DNA of 64,000 nucleotides from Kutzneria sp. CA-103260 (GCF_018263855.1 NZ_CP073318.1:6882001-6946000), one strand, 5' to 3'. Numbered from the stretch's first letter, positions 8,821-17,189 are shown. The notes: generated by a model from the letters alone, not told the origin. Translations and numbers: made by a program.

Positions 8821-9852
8821 GTGGGCGCGATCGTCCCAGACGCCGCGCCCCCAGCTGGTCTCGTCAATGCCTCCGCGGTAGAGGCCGATACTGGCGAGAT
8901 GTTGCCTCCCGAGTCCCTCGACGCGGCGCTGTTCTACAGCCGCGCCCAGGTCTATGCCCGATGCGCGTTCGCGCTGCAGCGTGATCCGAACGTCGCCGGC
9001 GCGGAGTCATTGTTCGACGCCGCACTCAGCAACAGCCTAGCCGTCATCGTCGGATCGAGCTGGAGCGGCGAGGAATTCAGACCGAAGCCGGGTAAGGACG
9101 GCAAGCTGAAGGTGTTGTTCAGCCGGGAGCTTCTGGACATCCTTGCCAGCAAGGCCCGCGCTCAGGCGGTGACGCCGGCTGGGACCGCGCTGACGGCGCC
9201 GCAGGTGCGGGTGGACGGCATCGCCGCCGAGTGGGATGTCACCGGTGCGACCGCCACCGCGGTGGAACTCACGGTCACACATTTTCTGGACATCCCGCCG
9301 GAGCAGCTCCAGCCGCATCGTCCGGAGGGGCCGCTAGGCTCTGCGTTCCGGCCGTTCACACCGTCCCACCACATCGTGCGTGTCGACTCGGCAGTGCTCC
9401 TGGACGCGATCGACATCGCGAACGGGATCCGACACGGCAACGACGCCGACGGCGAGCTTGAGCAGCGCCATCTCGACGCGCTGTTCGCACTCGACGCGCA
9501 TCCTGGCCTCAACAGACTGCTGACGGCGCAGATCGACGCCACCGAGCGTGACGACATCGACGCCGATCAGCTGCGTGTGGACCTCGCGAACGACTATCTC
9601 CGGCTGCTCACCCAGGACGAGATCGACCGCCGGGTCAAGGCGGCGGACTGGCTCGCCCCTGACCCGTTCGAGGACGACGGGCTTCAAGACTGCCCGTTGT
9701 GCGGCAACTGCACCTTGATCCCTGACGGCGGCAGCGACTCCTTCGGGTACAACATCCGGGCGGGAATCTGTTTCGTGTGCAGCTATCGGCGCAGCCGTGA
9801 GCAGGCGGAGCAGGAGGCGATGAGCCTGCGTCTGGATCAGCTGCCTGACTGA
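8821..9852 (+). CDS. Hypothetical protein with C-terminal zinc ribbon
   Basis: About 343 aa from GTG 8821, just after the upstream stop (8800). An ATG at 8899 is an alternative start, and the open frame reaches back to 8491 inside the previous gene. The body is an acidic alpha/beta protein without known motif (LDAALFYSRAQVYARCAFAL; VRVDGIAAEWDVTGATATAV; HIVRVDSAVLLDAIDIANGI). It ends in a zinc ribbon: CPLCGNC near residue 298, then CFVCSYRRS. Both this gene and its neighbour carry Cys pairs, and the pair stops just before the first copy of the intergenic repeat element at about 9878. No function assigned. Confidence 0.65.
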   Translation: MGAIVPDAAPPAGLVNASAVEADTGEMLPPESLDAALFYSRAQVYARCAFALQRDPNVAGAESLFDAALSNSLAVIVGSSWSGEEFRPKPGKDGKLKVLFSRELLDILASKARAQAVTPAGTALTAPQVRVDGIAAEWDVTGATATAVELTVTHFLDIPPEQLQPHRPEGPLGSAFRPFTPSHHIVRVDSAVLLDAIDIANGIRHGNDADGELEQRHLDALFALDAHPGLNRLLTAQIDATERDDIDADQLRVDLANDYLRLLTQDEIDRRVKAADWLAPDPFEDDGLQDCPLCGNCTLIPDGGSDSFGYNIRAGICFVCSYRRSREQAEQEAMSLRLDQLPD

Positions 9853-9877
9853 TCGCACACCGACTGGTCTCACGGCA

Positions 9878-10056
9878 ATGTCGTAAACGATATCGCTACG
9901 ACACAGCTCGTGAGGTTACGACATCAGCTGTGAGACTCTACAGCCAAGTGTAGGATCTCGCCGCTGATGACATGTCGATCTTCGCTCGCCTGGACTTTCT
10001 CAGTTGTCTCACGGCCGTGTCACCCATGATCGGTCTCAAACCCATGGCATTTCTTC
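9878..10056. repeat. Intergenic element copy A
   Basis: About 180 bases starting GGTCTCACGGCAATGTCGTA and ending CATGGCATTTCTTCG. Copies B (12649-12836) and C (16231-16340, left part only) align to it along most of their length. Shared blocks in order: a TGTCGTA...TACGACA inverted repeat, CTCGTGAGGTTACGACATC, TGTGAGACTCTACAG, GGCATGTCGATCTT-like block, TTGTCTCACGGC, GGTCTCA and GGCATTTCTTCG. The block GTCTCACGGC appears at both ends of the element as a direct repeat. It contains no ORF and lies between the zinc-cluster gene pair and the caspase unit. The rest of this 397-base gap (10057-10249) shows nothing else I recognise. Confidence 0.75.
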
Positions 10057-10249
10057 GTCCGGCACCGATTGGTCACCGGCCTGTCCGGCATGACCTGGGC
10101 GGGGTGTGACGCTGACTGACGAGGCTGGCGGATCCGCGGACTAGTCTGTTCGGGGAGTGGTCGACCGGTTCGCGTGACCGTCTGGCCGGGATTCAGCTAT
10201 AGGTGGCTGGTCAACGGGATCGTTCGAGTCGACCGGATCGGGGTGTGGG

Positions 10250-10504
10250 GTGAGCGAGGTTGCGGACACGCCGCTCGCGGCGTTGGTCGGGGGCGTGGCC
10301 GCCGATGTGAAGGACACGGCGAACACGGCCGTCACGAACGCCCATACCGCGTTCACGACGATGCTCGCCACCCACTTGCGTCGCCACCGCACCGACGAGA
10401 CCACCGTCTACGCGGACCCCCACGAGATCCCCCACGCGACGCGGCAGCAACAGGACGCTGTTCGTGACGGCTGGCTCGCTCGGCATGCAGCACACAGTGC
10501 CTGA
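10250..10504 (+). CDS. Small protein coupled to caspase-WD40 gene
   Basis: 84 aa, GTG start. The sequence is helical and Ala/Thr/His-rich (SEVADTPLAALVGGVAADVK; TTMLATHLRRHRTDETT; HEIPHATRQQQDAV), with no known domain. Its stop lies inside the beginning of the next gene (which starts at 10464 or 10485), so the two are translationally coupled. Small proteins encoded directly before bacterial caspase effectors are often adaptor or effector-associated components; that role here is inference from position only. Confidence 0.55.
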   Translation: MSEVADTPLAALVGGVAADVKDTANTAVTNAHTAFTTMLATHLRRHRTDETTVYADPHEIPHATRQQQDAVRDGWLARHAAHSA

Positions 10505-12509
10505 GCTACCAGGGCCACGGCTGGCCCTGGTCGTGGCCACCAGCACCTACACCGACCCTGAGATGACCCAATTGCGTGCCCCTGCGCAGGATGCGGCCGC
10601 GGTCGTTGATGTGCTGGCCGCCCCGGAGATCGGCGGATTCACCGTCACCTCGATGCTGGACCGGCCCGAGCACGAGATCCGTCGGGCCATCGGCGCATTC
10701 CTGGCTGACCGGGGCCGTGACGATCTGGTGGTGCTCTACTTGTCCTGCCATGGCGTGCTGGACGCGCGCGGCCGCCTGTATTTCGCCGCCACCGACACCG
10801 TCAAGGGGCAGTTGGCCGCGACCGGGATCGAGTCGGCATGGCTGCTGGACCGGCTGGAGGAGTGCCGGGCTCGCCGACAGGTGCTGATCTTGGACTGTTG
10901 CTTCAGCGGCGCCTTCGCGCGCGCCAAAGCGGGCAGTGGCTCCGATGTCGAGTTGGACCGCCGTCTGATCGGGGCAGGGCGGGGGCGGGCGGTGCTGACT
11001 GCGTCGCGGGCCGGTGAGTACTCATACGAGGGCACTGTGCTGCCCGGCGTGGTCACCGGCCGTTCGGTGTTCACCGCTGCTCTCCTTGACGGGCTCCGCA
11101 CCGGGGCCGCTGACCGTGACGGCGACGGCTACATCACGGTGGATGACGCCTACGTCTACGCCGCCGACCAGGTCGTAGCCGCTGGCGGGGAGCAGAGCCC
11201 GCAGCGGTGGCTATACGGGGCCGAAGGCGAGATCATCCTGGCCCGCAATCCCCACGGGGCGACGGTCACCCCGGCGAAGCTGCCTGAGGCGGTGCGAGTG
11301 GCCTTGGACAGCCCCTACCCGGACATCCGTCGGGGTGCTGTCGCCACCCTGGGCACCTGGTTGGCCTCCGATGATGCCAGCGCGGTCGCGGCCGCCCGCC
11401 AGGTCCTGCAGCGCGTCGCTTCCCAGGACGTCCCGTCGGTCGCCGCTGATGCCAGCCACTTGCTCCAGGCCACCAACCGAACAATCCCGACCGCCGGCAA
11501 CCCAACCGAGCATCCGACCGAGACCGCGCCGCCCCACCAACCCGCCACCGATCACCGAGCGGATGAAGCGCCTGACTACCGCTGCGTGAGGGTCCTCAGG
11601 GGACACGACGGGATCTTCGCCGGGGTGACGGCGGTGGCGTTCAGTCCGGATGGACGCCTCCTGGCCAGCGGCGGCAATGACAGGACCGTCCGACTGTGGG
11701 ATCCGGCAACCGGTGAACCGGTCGGCGACCCACTCACCGGCCACACCCGCGCGGTGCTTGCGGTGGCGTTCAGTCCAGATGGACGCCTCCTGGCCAGCGG
11801 CGGCAATGACAGGACCGTCCGACTGTGGGATCCGGCAACCGGTCGACCGATCGGCCACCCCCTCGTCGGCCACACTGCCGGGGTGACGGCGGTGGCGTTC
11901 AGTCCGGACGGACACCAGCTGGCCAGCTGCGGGAATGACACGACCGTCCGATTTTGGGATCCGGCAACAGGTCAACCAACCGGCGTGCACCTCGCCGCCA
12001 ACACCGGCCTGACGGCGGTGGCGTTCAGTCCCGATGGACGCCTCCTGGCCGGCAGTGGCAATGACAGGACCGTCCGGAGGTGGAATCCGGCAACCAGAGA
12101 ACCGATCGGCCCGCCCCTCGTCGGCCACACTGCCGAGGTGACGGCAGTGGCGTTCAGCCCGGACGGACACCTCCTCGCCAGCGGCAGCAGGGACAGAACC
12201 GTCCGACTGTGGGATCCGGCAACCGGTCGACCGATCGGCCACCCCCTCGTCGGCCACACTGCCGGGGTGATGGCGGTAGCGTTCAGCCCGGACGGACACC
12301 TCCTCGCCAGCGGCAGCCGCCGGGACAAAACCTTCCGGTGGTCCGGCAGCGACAACGCGGTCCTGTTGTGGGATCCGGCAACCGGTGAACCGGTCGGCTC
12401 GCCCATCACCGGCCATGCCGGCGGGGTGCTTACGGTGGCGTTCAGTCCCGACGGACGCCTCCTCGCCAGCGGCAGCGCAGACAACAACGTCTGCCTGTGG
12501 AGCCGCTAA
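10485..12509 (+). CDS. Caspase-like (C14) protease with seven WD40 repeats
   Basis: 674 aa from ATG 10485; GTG 10464 in the same frame is possible. Residues 11-240 are a caspase/metacaspase peptidase domain: catalytic His in VLYLSCHGVLD (His89) and catalytic Cys in LILDCCFSGAF (Cys138/139). A linker of helical segments (about 265-330, HEAT-like) leads to seven WD40 blades of the form AVAFSPDGRLLASGG-NDRTVRLWDPATG (about 370-674), which should close one seven-bladed propeller. Blade 6 carries an insertion (SRRDKTFRWSGSDNAV). Blades are nearly identical in DNA as well as protein. The architecture suggests a sensor-propeller controlling a proteolytic effector, as in bacterial programmed cell death. 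Both catalytic residues are present. The gene is bracketed by repeat-element copies A and B. Confidence 0.9.
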   Translation: MQHTVPELPGPRLALVVATSTYTDPEMTQLRAPAQDAAAVVDVLAAPEIGGFTVTSMLDRPEHEIRRAIGAFLADRGRDDLVVLYLSCHGVLDARGRLYFAATDTVKGQLAATGIESAWLLDRLEECRARRQVLILDCCFSGAFARAKAGSGSDVELDRRLIGAGRGRAVLTASRAGEYSYEGTVLPGVVTGRSVFTAALLDGLRTGAADRDGDGYITVDDAYVYAADQVVAAGGEQSPQRWLYGAEGEIILARNPHGATVTPAKLPEAVRVALDSPYPDIRRGAVATLGTWLASDDASAVAAARQVLQRVASQDVPSVAADASHLLQATNRTIPTAGNPTEHPTETAPPHQPATDHRADEAPDYRCVRVLRGHDGIFAGVTAVAFSPDGRLLASGGNDRTVRLWDPATGEPVGDPLTGHTRAVLAVAFSPDGRLLASGGNDRTVRLWDPATGRPIGHPLVGHTAGVTAVAFSPDGHQLASCGNDTTVRFWDPATGQPTGVHLAANTGLTAVAFSPDGRLLAGSGNDRTVRRWNPATREPIGPPLVGHTAEVTAVAFSPDGHLLASGSRDRTVRLWDPATGRPIGHPLVGHTAGVMAVAFSPDGHLLASGSRRDKTFRWSGSDNAVLLWDPATGEPVGSPITGHAGGVLTVAFSPDGRLLASGSADNNVCLWSR

Positions 12510-12648
12510 TCCCCGTGATGGAGAAACTCGTGAGCCCGCGTCGTTACCCGGCACGCCATCGGCCGGGCATCGCCGCGAATCGCGCGCTCATCGCTATGAG
12601 CACGCGTTCAACGAGCTTGCTCTGACGTCGACTTGAGCGAAACTTAAA

Positions 12649-12836
12649 TCTCACCGCGATGTCGCATGCGACATCGTTACGACATCGTCCGTGAGATTGC
12701 GACATGTGTCGCGAGACCCTACATGCCTGTAGGTTCTCACCGCGCATGGCATGTCGATCTTGTGTGATCTGCGGTTTCTCAATTGTCTCACGGCGATGTC
12801 ACCAAGATCAGTCTCAGACCTGCGGCATTTCTTCGC
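12649..12836. repeat. Intergenic element copy B
   Basis: About 188 bases, the most complete copy. It opens TCTCACCGCGATGTCG and contains a perfect 20-base palindrome at 12657-12676 (CGATGTCGCATGCGACATCG). Then come TTACGACATCGTCCGTGAGA, a GCGACATGTGTCGC inverted repeat, TGTAGGTTCTCACCGCG, GGCATGTCGATCTTG, TTGTCTCACGGCGATGTCAC and GCGGCATTTCTTCG. It lies in the 546-base gap 12510-13055 between the caspase gene and the MBL-fold gene; the rest of the gap shows no gene. Confidence 0.75.
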
Positions 12837-13055
12837 TCAACGAGCCTGAGCGGTCTCCGACCTGGACGGACAGCTGAAGAGCGGGGCTCGACGGCCGCCG
12901 AACGGTTGGCGAGGCTGAGGATGTGAACCGAAATCTGCACCAGCTCGTATCGCCCCAGGTCGGTAAGCTGTTGACCTGGGGCGATTGATCTATTCAGATG
13001 TCCGAGCAGCCCTACGTTCTCGGCATTCGGGCCCGACGTGGGTCCGTAGCCAGTG

Positions 13056-14150
13056 TCACGGTCGGATACCGAAGGGGCCGAGCTCACCGAAGTCGATGCG
13101 CAGCGACTCGATCAGGGCCGTGGCGTTGTCGAAGGTGAAGACGTCAGCGGCGCCGAGCAGGCTGATGTACTTGCTGACGACGGGCGCGGCGGCTGCCTCC
13201 GCGACGGCGTCCAGGTAGGCCTTGAAGATGGCCCAGGAGTTGCCGCTCGGTCCGTACTTCTCGTAGAAGGGAGTGGGGTCGACGTCGGCCTCTGCAGCCC
13301 TGGTGCTGGCCAGGAGGTCGGCCATGTACTGCTTCTGCAGGGTGGCGTCATCTCGGACGCCGAGCCGTCCGAGGTGGCCGCCGACGAGGGTCTGCCAGGG
13401 ATAGTCGAGCGCGATGTCGTGGGCCTTGATCCAGGCGGGGATGTCCGAGGAGGCAGCGAGCCCCTTGAACGGCGCCCAGCCGGGGAAGAGCACGTCGACG
13501 AGCATGAGCGTGGCGTAGTCGGGCGCGTAGATGAAGATATTGTCCGGGGAGTGGTTCGGGCCATGGTAGGCGAGTTCGAGACGCTCCCCGCCGACGTGGA
13601 GGGTGTAGCGGTCGTCGAAGACCACGTTGGGTTCCGGCCGGTTGGGGTCGTTGTCGATGCGCAGCAGCCGGCGGGCCTCGGTGTGGGCGATGCGCACCAC
13701 GTCCTTGCCGAACAGGGAGGCGGCCCCGATGTGGTCGGCGTGGTTGTGGGAGTACACCAGGTGCGTAACCTTGGAGGGCTTGCCGTTGGCGCGGGTCACC
13801 TGCTCGATGGCCCGCAGCAGGTTGTGCCCGGTAGTCGGCGGGGCGTCGACAAGCACGACACCCTCCCGCGTGGTGAGGAACATGGCCTGGTAATAGGCGT
13901 CGGTGATCCAGTACAGGTTGCCCTTGATCTGTCCGACGTAATAGCCCTCGGCGTTGAGCGCGGGCCCGACCGCCCCGGAGGGCACCGGCGCGTAGTCCGG
14001 CAGGCCGGATGAGGGCGTGTCGGCGGCGGCAGCGGTGTCCGCGACACCACCCACCAGCACGGCGGCGGCGGGAACCGCAGCGGCGGCGGTCGCGGTCTTC
14101 AGAAACGTGCGGCGGTTGGCACCGGTCGTCTCTGCGGATTCTGATGTCAT
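13056..14150 (-). CDS. Tat-exported MBL-fold hydrolase
   Basis: 364 aa. I start it at ATG 14150, preceded by AAGGAAAG, rather than at the far upstream end of the open frame. The N-terminus has a twin-arginine signal, NRRTFLKTATAAAAVPAAAV, so it should be exported folded. The metallo-beta-lactamase zinc motif is HLVYSHNHADHIGAAS (HxHxDH), followed by AYHGPNHSPDN and GHLGRLG positions that would supply further ligands. Substrate is not evident; the family includes lactonases and various hydrolases. Directly downstream are an antibiotic-monooxygenase-like gene (14234-14587, same strand, upstream of this one) and a divergent sigma factor, suggesting a small stress or detoxification module. It lies between repeat copies B and C. 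Confidence 0.8.
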   Translation of the reverse strand: MTSESAETTGANRRTFLKTATAAAAVPAAAVLVGGVADTAAAADTPSSGLPDYAPVPSGAVGPALNAEGYYVGQIKGNLYWITDAYYQAMFLTTREGVVLVDAPPTTGHNLLRAIEQVTRANGKPSKVTHLVYSHNHADHIGAASLFGKDVVRIAHTEARRLLRIDNDPNRPEPNVVFDDRYTLHVGGERLELAYHGPNHSPDNIFIYAPDYATLMLVDVLFPGWAPFKGLAASSDIPAWIKAHDIALDYPWQTLVGGHLGRLGVRDDATLQKQYMADLLASTRAAEADVDPTPFYEKYGPSGNSWAIFKAYLDAVAEAAAAPVVSKYISLLGAADVFTFDNATALIESLRIDFGELGPFGIRP

Positions 14151-14233
14151 GATCTTTCCTTGTTCGTACTGTCGGTGTCGGTGCTGCTGTCGGTGTCGGT
14201 GCTCGGCCGGCGCCGCTCGGGCGGAAGCAGTCC

Positions 14234-14587
14234 TCAGGAAGCGCGAAGTTCGGAAACGACGCGGTAGCTTGCCGGTGTCGAGGTGATGTGCAGACCGGGA
14301 TCGTCGAACAGGCGCTTTACCGCGGCACGCCACTCGGGATTGCCTGTGGCTTTGTCGAGCGCGGTGCCCGAGCTCCACTCGGCGATGTGCATGAATTGGA
14401 TGTCAGGCGCGTCGGCGAGCGGCCTGTGCAGCCGCGAGCGGATGAAGCCCGGCTGTGTCGACATGATCCGGGCGTTCTCCTGGTAGGCCTCGGCGAAGTA
14501 GTCGGCTTCGGCCGACGGCACGGTGTAGGGCTTGATCACGGTGACCGGTCCGTCGACACCGGTCTTCGATTCGAGGGATTGGCTCAT
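14234..14587 (-). CDS. Antibiotic biosynthesis monooxygenase (ABM) domain protein
   Basis: 117 aa, ATG start, small ferredoxin-like alpha/beta fold. KPYTVPSAEADYFAEAYQEN followed by QPGFIRSRLHRPLAD and FMHIAEWSSGTALDKA matches the ABM pattern (PGF-x-x-x-x-L then W-x-S). These dimeric proteins include quinone-forming monooxygenases and haem-degrading enzymes; the substrate here is unknown. It is 83 bp upstream of the MBL-fold gene on the same strand, so they probably share a promoter in the gap before the divergent sigma gene at 14760. Confidence 0.75.
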   Translation of the reverse strand: MSQSLESKTGVDGPVTVIKPYTVPSAEADYFAEAYQENARIMSTQPGFIRSRLHRPLADAPDIQFMHIAEWSSGTALDKATGNPEWRAAVKRLFDDPGLHITSTPASYRVVSELRAS

Positions 14588-14759
14588 GGCATAACTGACC
14601 GGGCAGGCCCCGAATCTGTGACATCACCCTGGATGTCGACCGCACGTATGCTGTCTGAGCTGGGGATTCGCTCTCCAGGGTTGGTACGGACGGCCTCCAT
14701 GGCACACGATGAGAGCGAACGCTCGCCGTGATGCGACTGATCAGTAAGGGGCGAGGGCG

Positions 14760-15716
14760 ATGGATACCACGAAGGCCGAGACCGGCAGCACCGACGACCT
14801 TGAGCAGGCAGTCGCGGTCTTCACAAGCGTCCGGCCGCAGCTGTTCGGGATCGCCTACCGCATGCTCAGCAGCGTCACCGAGGCCGAGGACCTGGTGCAG
14901 GACGTCTGGCTGCGGTGGCAGACCTACGACCGCAGCTCCGTGGACAACCCGCCGGCATTTCTGACGGCCACCACCACCCGGCTGGCCATCAACCTGCTCC
15001 AGTCGGCACGCGTCCGGCGCGAGACCTACATCGGGCCGTGGCTGCCCGAGCCGGTCGACACCAGCACGGACCCGTACCTCGGCGCCGAACGAGGCGAGGC
15101 GCTGGAGTACGCGGCACTGCTGCTGATGGAGAAACTCACGCCCAACGAGCGCGCGGCGTACGTGCTGCGCGAAGCGTTCGACTACTCGTACGGCGAGATC
15201 GCCGACGTCCTGACCTCGACGGAGCCCGCGGTGCGGCAGCTGGTCAGCCGCGCCCGCAAGCACATGACGAGCGAGCGGAAGACCCCGGTGACCGCGGCCC
15301 GGCAGAAGGAGCTGCTGACGTCCTTCCTCACAGCCGCCAAGACCGGGGACATGGCCGTGCTGGAGAAGCTCTTCGCCGGGGACGTGGCCAACGTGTCCGA
15401 CGGCAACGGCCGGCACCGCGTCGCCCGCAAGGTCATTGTGGGTGCGCTGCCGGTGGCGAAGTTCCTGCACGCCATGGTGTGGTTCTGGGACGGCGTCGAG
15501 CTGGACTGGGTCACCACGAACGGACTCGCCACAGTCGTCATCCGGCAGGGCGGCCTGACGTTCGGCATGCTGACGATCAGCGCCTCCACCGACGGCATCG
15601 ACCAGGTGCTGTGGATGCTCAACACGGAGAAGATCACGGACCGATCGTTGCCCGCCCGGCTCGCCGCCGAGACCCGGTTCGGCGACGTCACAAAGCCCGG
15701 TTCCACCCGGTCGTAA
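14760..15716 (+). CDS. ECF sigma factor, SigJ (ECF41-like) family with NTF2-like tail
   Basis: 318 aa, ATG start with GGGGCGAGGGCG just upstream. Sigma region 2 is RPQLFGIAYRMLSSVTEAED...VQDVWLRW; region 4 is TPNERAAYVLREAFDYSYGE ... TEPAVRQLVSRARKH. After it, residues about 180-300 form a SnoaL/NTF2-like domain (LLTSFLTAAKTGDMAVLEKL) that in this sigma group replaces an anti-sigma factor and regulates activity. Divergent from the ABM/MBL genes, which it plausibly controls, as ECF41-type sigmas often drive an adjacent oxidoreductase or hydrolase gene. A stand-alone NTF2-like gene follows. Confidence 0.88.
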   Translation: MDTTKAETGSTDDLEQAVAVFTSVRPQLFGIAYRMLSSVTEAEDLVQDVWLRWQTYDRSSVDNPPAFLTATTTRLAINLLQSARVRRETYIGPWLPEPVDTSTDPYLGAERGEALEYAALLLMEKLTPNERAAYVLREAFDYSYGEIADVLTSTEPAVRQLVSRARKHMTSERKTPVTAARQKELLTSFLTAAKTGDMAVLEKLFAGDVANVSDGNGRHRVARKVIVGALPVAKFLHAMVWFWDGVELDWVTTNGLATVVIRQGGLTFGMLTISASTDGIDQVLWMLNTEKITDRSLPARLAAETRFGDVTKPGSTRS

Positions 15717-15752
15717 CCTGCAACCGTCTGGGGAGCGAGAACCGCGTGGGCT

Positions 15753-16133
15753 ATGGGCCGCGAGAGTGACGACGCCGTGTACCGGCTGGCTGAGGCCATC
15801 CGGTCGGGCGAGGCCGTCGCGGTGCGCGAGGTGCTGAGCGCCGAAGCCGCCGCGGTCTGCGACAGCGCCGGTCTGCTGCCCGCGCTGACCGGGACCTTCC
15901 ACGGAGCGCAGGACGTGGCCCGCCTCGTCACGCTCATCGGGAGCGTGTTCCCGCACGCCGATCTCACAGTCGAAGCCGTGAACGGACGGTCCGGGCTGCT
16001 CATGCGCCAGGCCGCCGGGGAAGCCGTGGCGGTGATCGCGGTCGAGGCCGGCGAGACGGGCATCAGCGCCCTGTGGATCGTGCTCAACCAGGACAAGCTG
16101 AGCCGCTGGCATTGCTTCCCCGAGCCCTGTTGA
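15753..16133 (+). CDS. Stand-alone NTF2/SnoaL-like protein
   Basis: 126 aa. The open frame begins with MGRESDDAVYRLAEAIRSGE and continues ALTGTFHGAQDVARLVTLIG, FPHADLTVEAVNGRSGLLMR, AVIAVEAGETGISALWIVLN. This is the same fold and residue pattern as the C-terminal domain of SigJ-type sigma factors, 36 bp downstream of the SigJ-like gene. It may be a detached regulatory domain or a partner that binds the same ligand. Start codon choice is uncertain. It is followed by repeat copy C. Confidence 0.65.
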   Translation: MGRESDDAVYRLAEAIRSGEAVAVREVLSAEAAAVCDSAGLLPALTGTFHGAQDVARLVTLIGSVFPHADLTVEAVNGRSGLLMRQAAGEAVAVIAVEAGETGISALWIVLNQDKLSRWHCFPEPC

Positions 16134-16230
16134 CCGTCGGGGATGTCACAAACGACGGGGCTGTCCGGTCGCATCTGGCATGGCGCGATGAGTTTTCGAC
16201 CCCGCGCGGATCGGGCACGCCGTTCGGGGA

Positions 16231-16345
16231 GAATCTCAACGCGCTGTCGTATACGACATCCGTACGACATCGCTCGTGAGATTACGACATCAGTTTTGAG
16301 ATCCTACACCAAGCGTTGGATCCCGCCATGTATTCAGTAACGGCG
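16231..16345. repeat. Intergenic element copy C (left part)
   Basis: About 110 bases aligning to the left half of copies A and B: AATCTCAACGCGCTGTCG, a 14-base palindrome TGTCGTATACGACA at 16245-16258, CGTACGACATCGCTCGTGAG, ATTACGACATCAG, TTTTGAGATCCTACA, and GGATCCCGCCATG. The right half (TTGTCTCACGGC to CATTTCTTCG) is absent, replaced by DNA unrelated to copies A and B. Confidence 0.65.
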
Positions 16346-16408
16346 AAAGTGCAGTTGCTGCGCTATTCCGACGTGGTCACAGGGTGCCCGCCAGCGCCGC
16401 TTGTGGCG

Positions 16409-16953
16409 TCAGCCGACGCCCAGCACCGACTCTGCCGTGGTCCAGTTAGCAAGCATCGCCTGCTGGGCTCGGTCCAGGGTCGCTTCGCCGGCACACACGG
16501 CCTTCTTCACGTCGTTCTCGACCTTGTCCTTGGAGTAGGAGTTCTGGTCACCGGAGTGCGGCTCGGGCCACAAGTTCCTGGGATCCCGCGGCGCCCCACC
16601 CAGTTCCAGCGGCAGGAAATGATCTTCCTCGTAGTCCGCCATGCTGGTGTCCGCGTAGCCGTAGTCGGCGATGCCCTGCTTCTTGAGCGCGTTGGTGTAG
16701 GACACCGGCGGCCGGATCGTCGCCGTCCACCCGGACACGCAGATGGTCTGACCGATCGTCGCTTGCGTGACATCCGGGTTGAGCGCTCCTGGAGTACACG
16801 CTGAATCCGGCAACGGCAGATACTGCTGCGAACAAGTCTGCGACGGAGCCATCACTGCCGTGGTGTGCGCGGGTGTTGCCTGCGCGAACGGGCCCACCGC
16901 GCAGGCATCACCACTGCGCCGACTAACACCCCGACTGTCCGAAACACCCTCAT
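16409..16953 (-). pseudogene. Secreted HNH-like protein split by a frameshift after the signal peptide
   Basis: The main frame (16409-16897, 162 codons) encodes a small Cys-containing secreted-type protein: SACTPGALNPDVTQATIGQT, ICVSGWTATIRPP, then DYEEDHFLPLELGGAPRDPR and NLWPEPH. The D/E-DH-x-x-PLELGG...NLWP pattern is that of HNH-type nuclease-like proteins found secreted by actinomycetes. Upstream, in another frame, an ATG at 16953 gives a signal peptide, MRVFRTVGVLVGAVVMPA. Inserting one base near 16903 would join it in frame to the mature domain. So there is either a one-base deletion in a real gene or a sequence error. If translation uses the GTG at 16897 the product lacks a signal peptide. 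Confidence 0.6.
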
Positions 16954-17189
16954 GATGACCTACCGACTCCCTACCCGCGCGCTGTAGTGCACGCGATTCG
17001 CACCCCAGCGTGTACCCAACGGGCTATCGCCGGCCAGCGAACGAGGTGTATTTCAAGTGAACATGCGTGACTATGTCGTGGATCGCGAGGCTGGCCATCA
17101 GGTGTCCGGGGACACGGCCGACGCCTGCTCGGCGTCGCACTCGCGGCGTGGGTCGGGAAGCGACGTTACCTCAAATTCGACCTGATCAC

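Noticed and set aside
10213..10240. GTTCGAGTC tRNA-like T-loop motif
   Set aside because: No acceptor or anticodon stems can be built around it.
11211..12554. Long minus-strand frame with repetitive protein opposite the WD40 repeats
   Set aside because: It is a shadow of the near-identical WD40 DNA; the plus strand has caspase and WD40 motifs.
13053..14012. 319-codon plus-strand frame opposite the MBL gene
   Set aside because: Antisense to the MBL gene, which has a Tat signal and HxHxDH motif; the plus frame has no domain.
14403..16112. 569-codon minus-strand frame opposite the SigJ gene
   Set aside because: Shadow of the sigma factor and NTF2-like genes; composition is typical of high-GC antisense frames.
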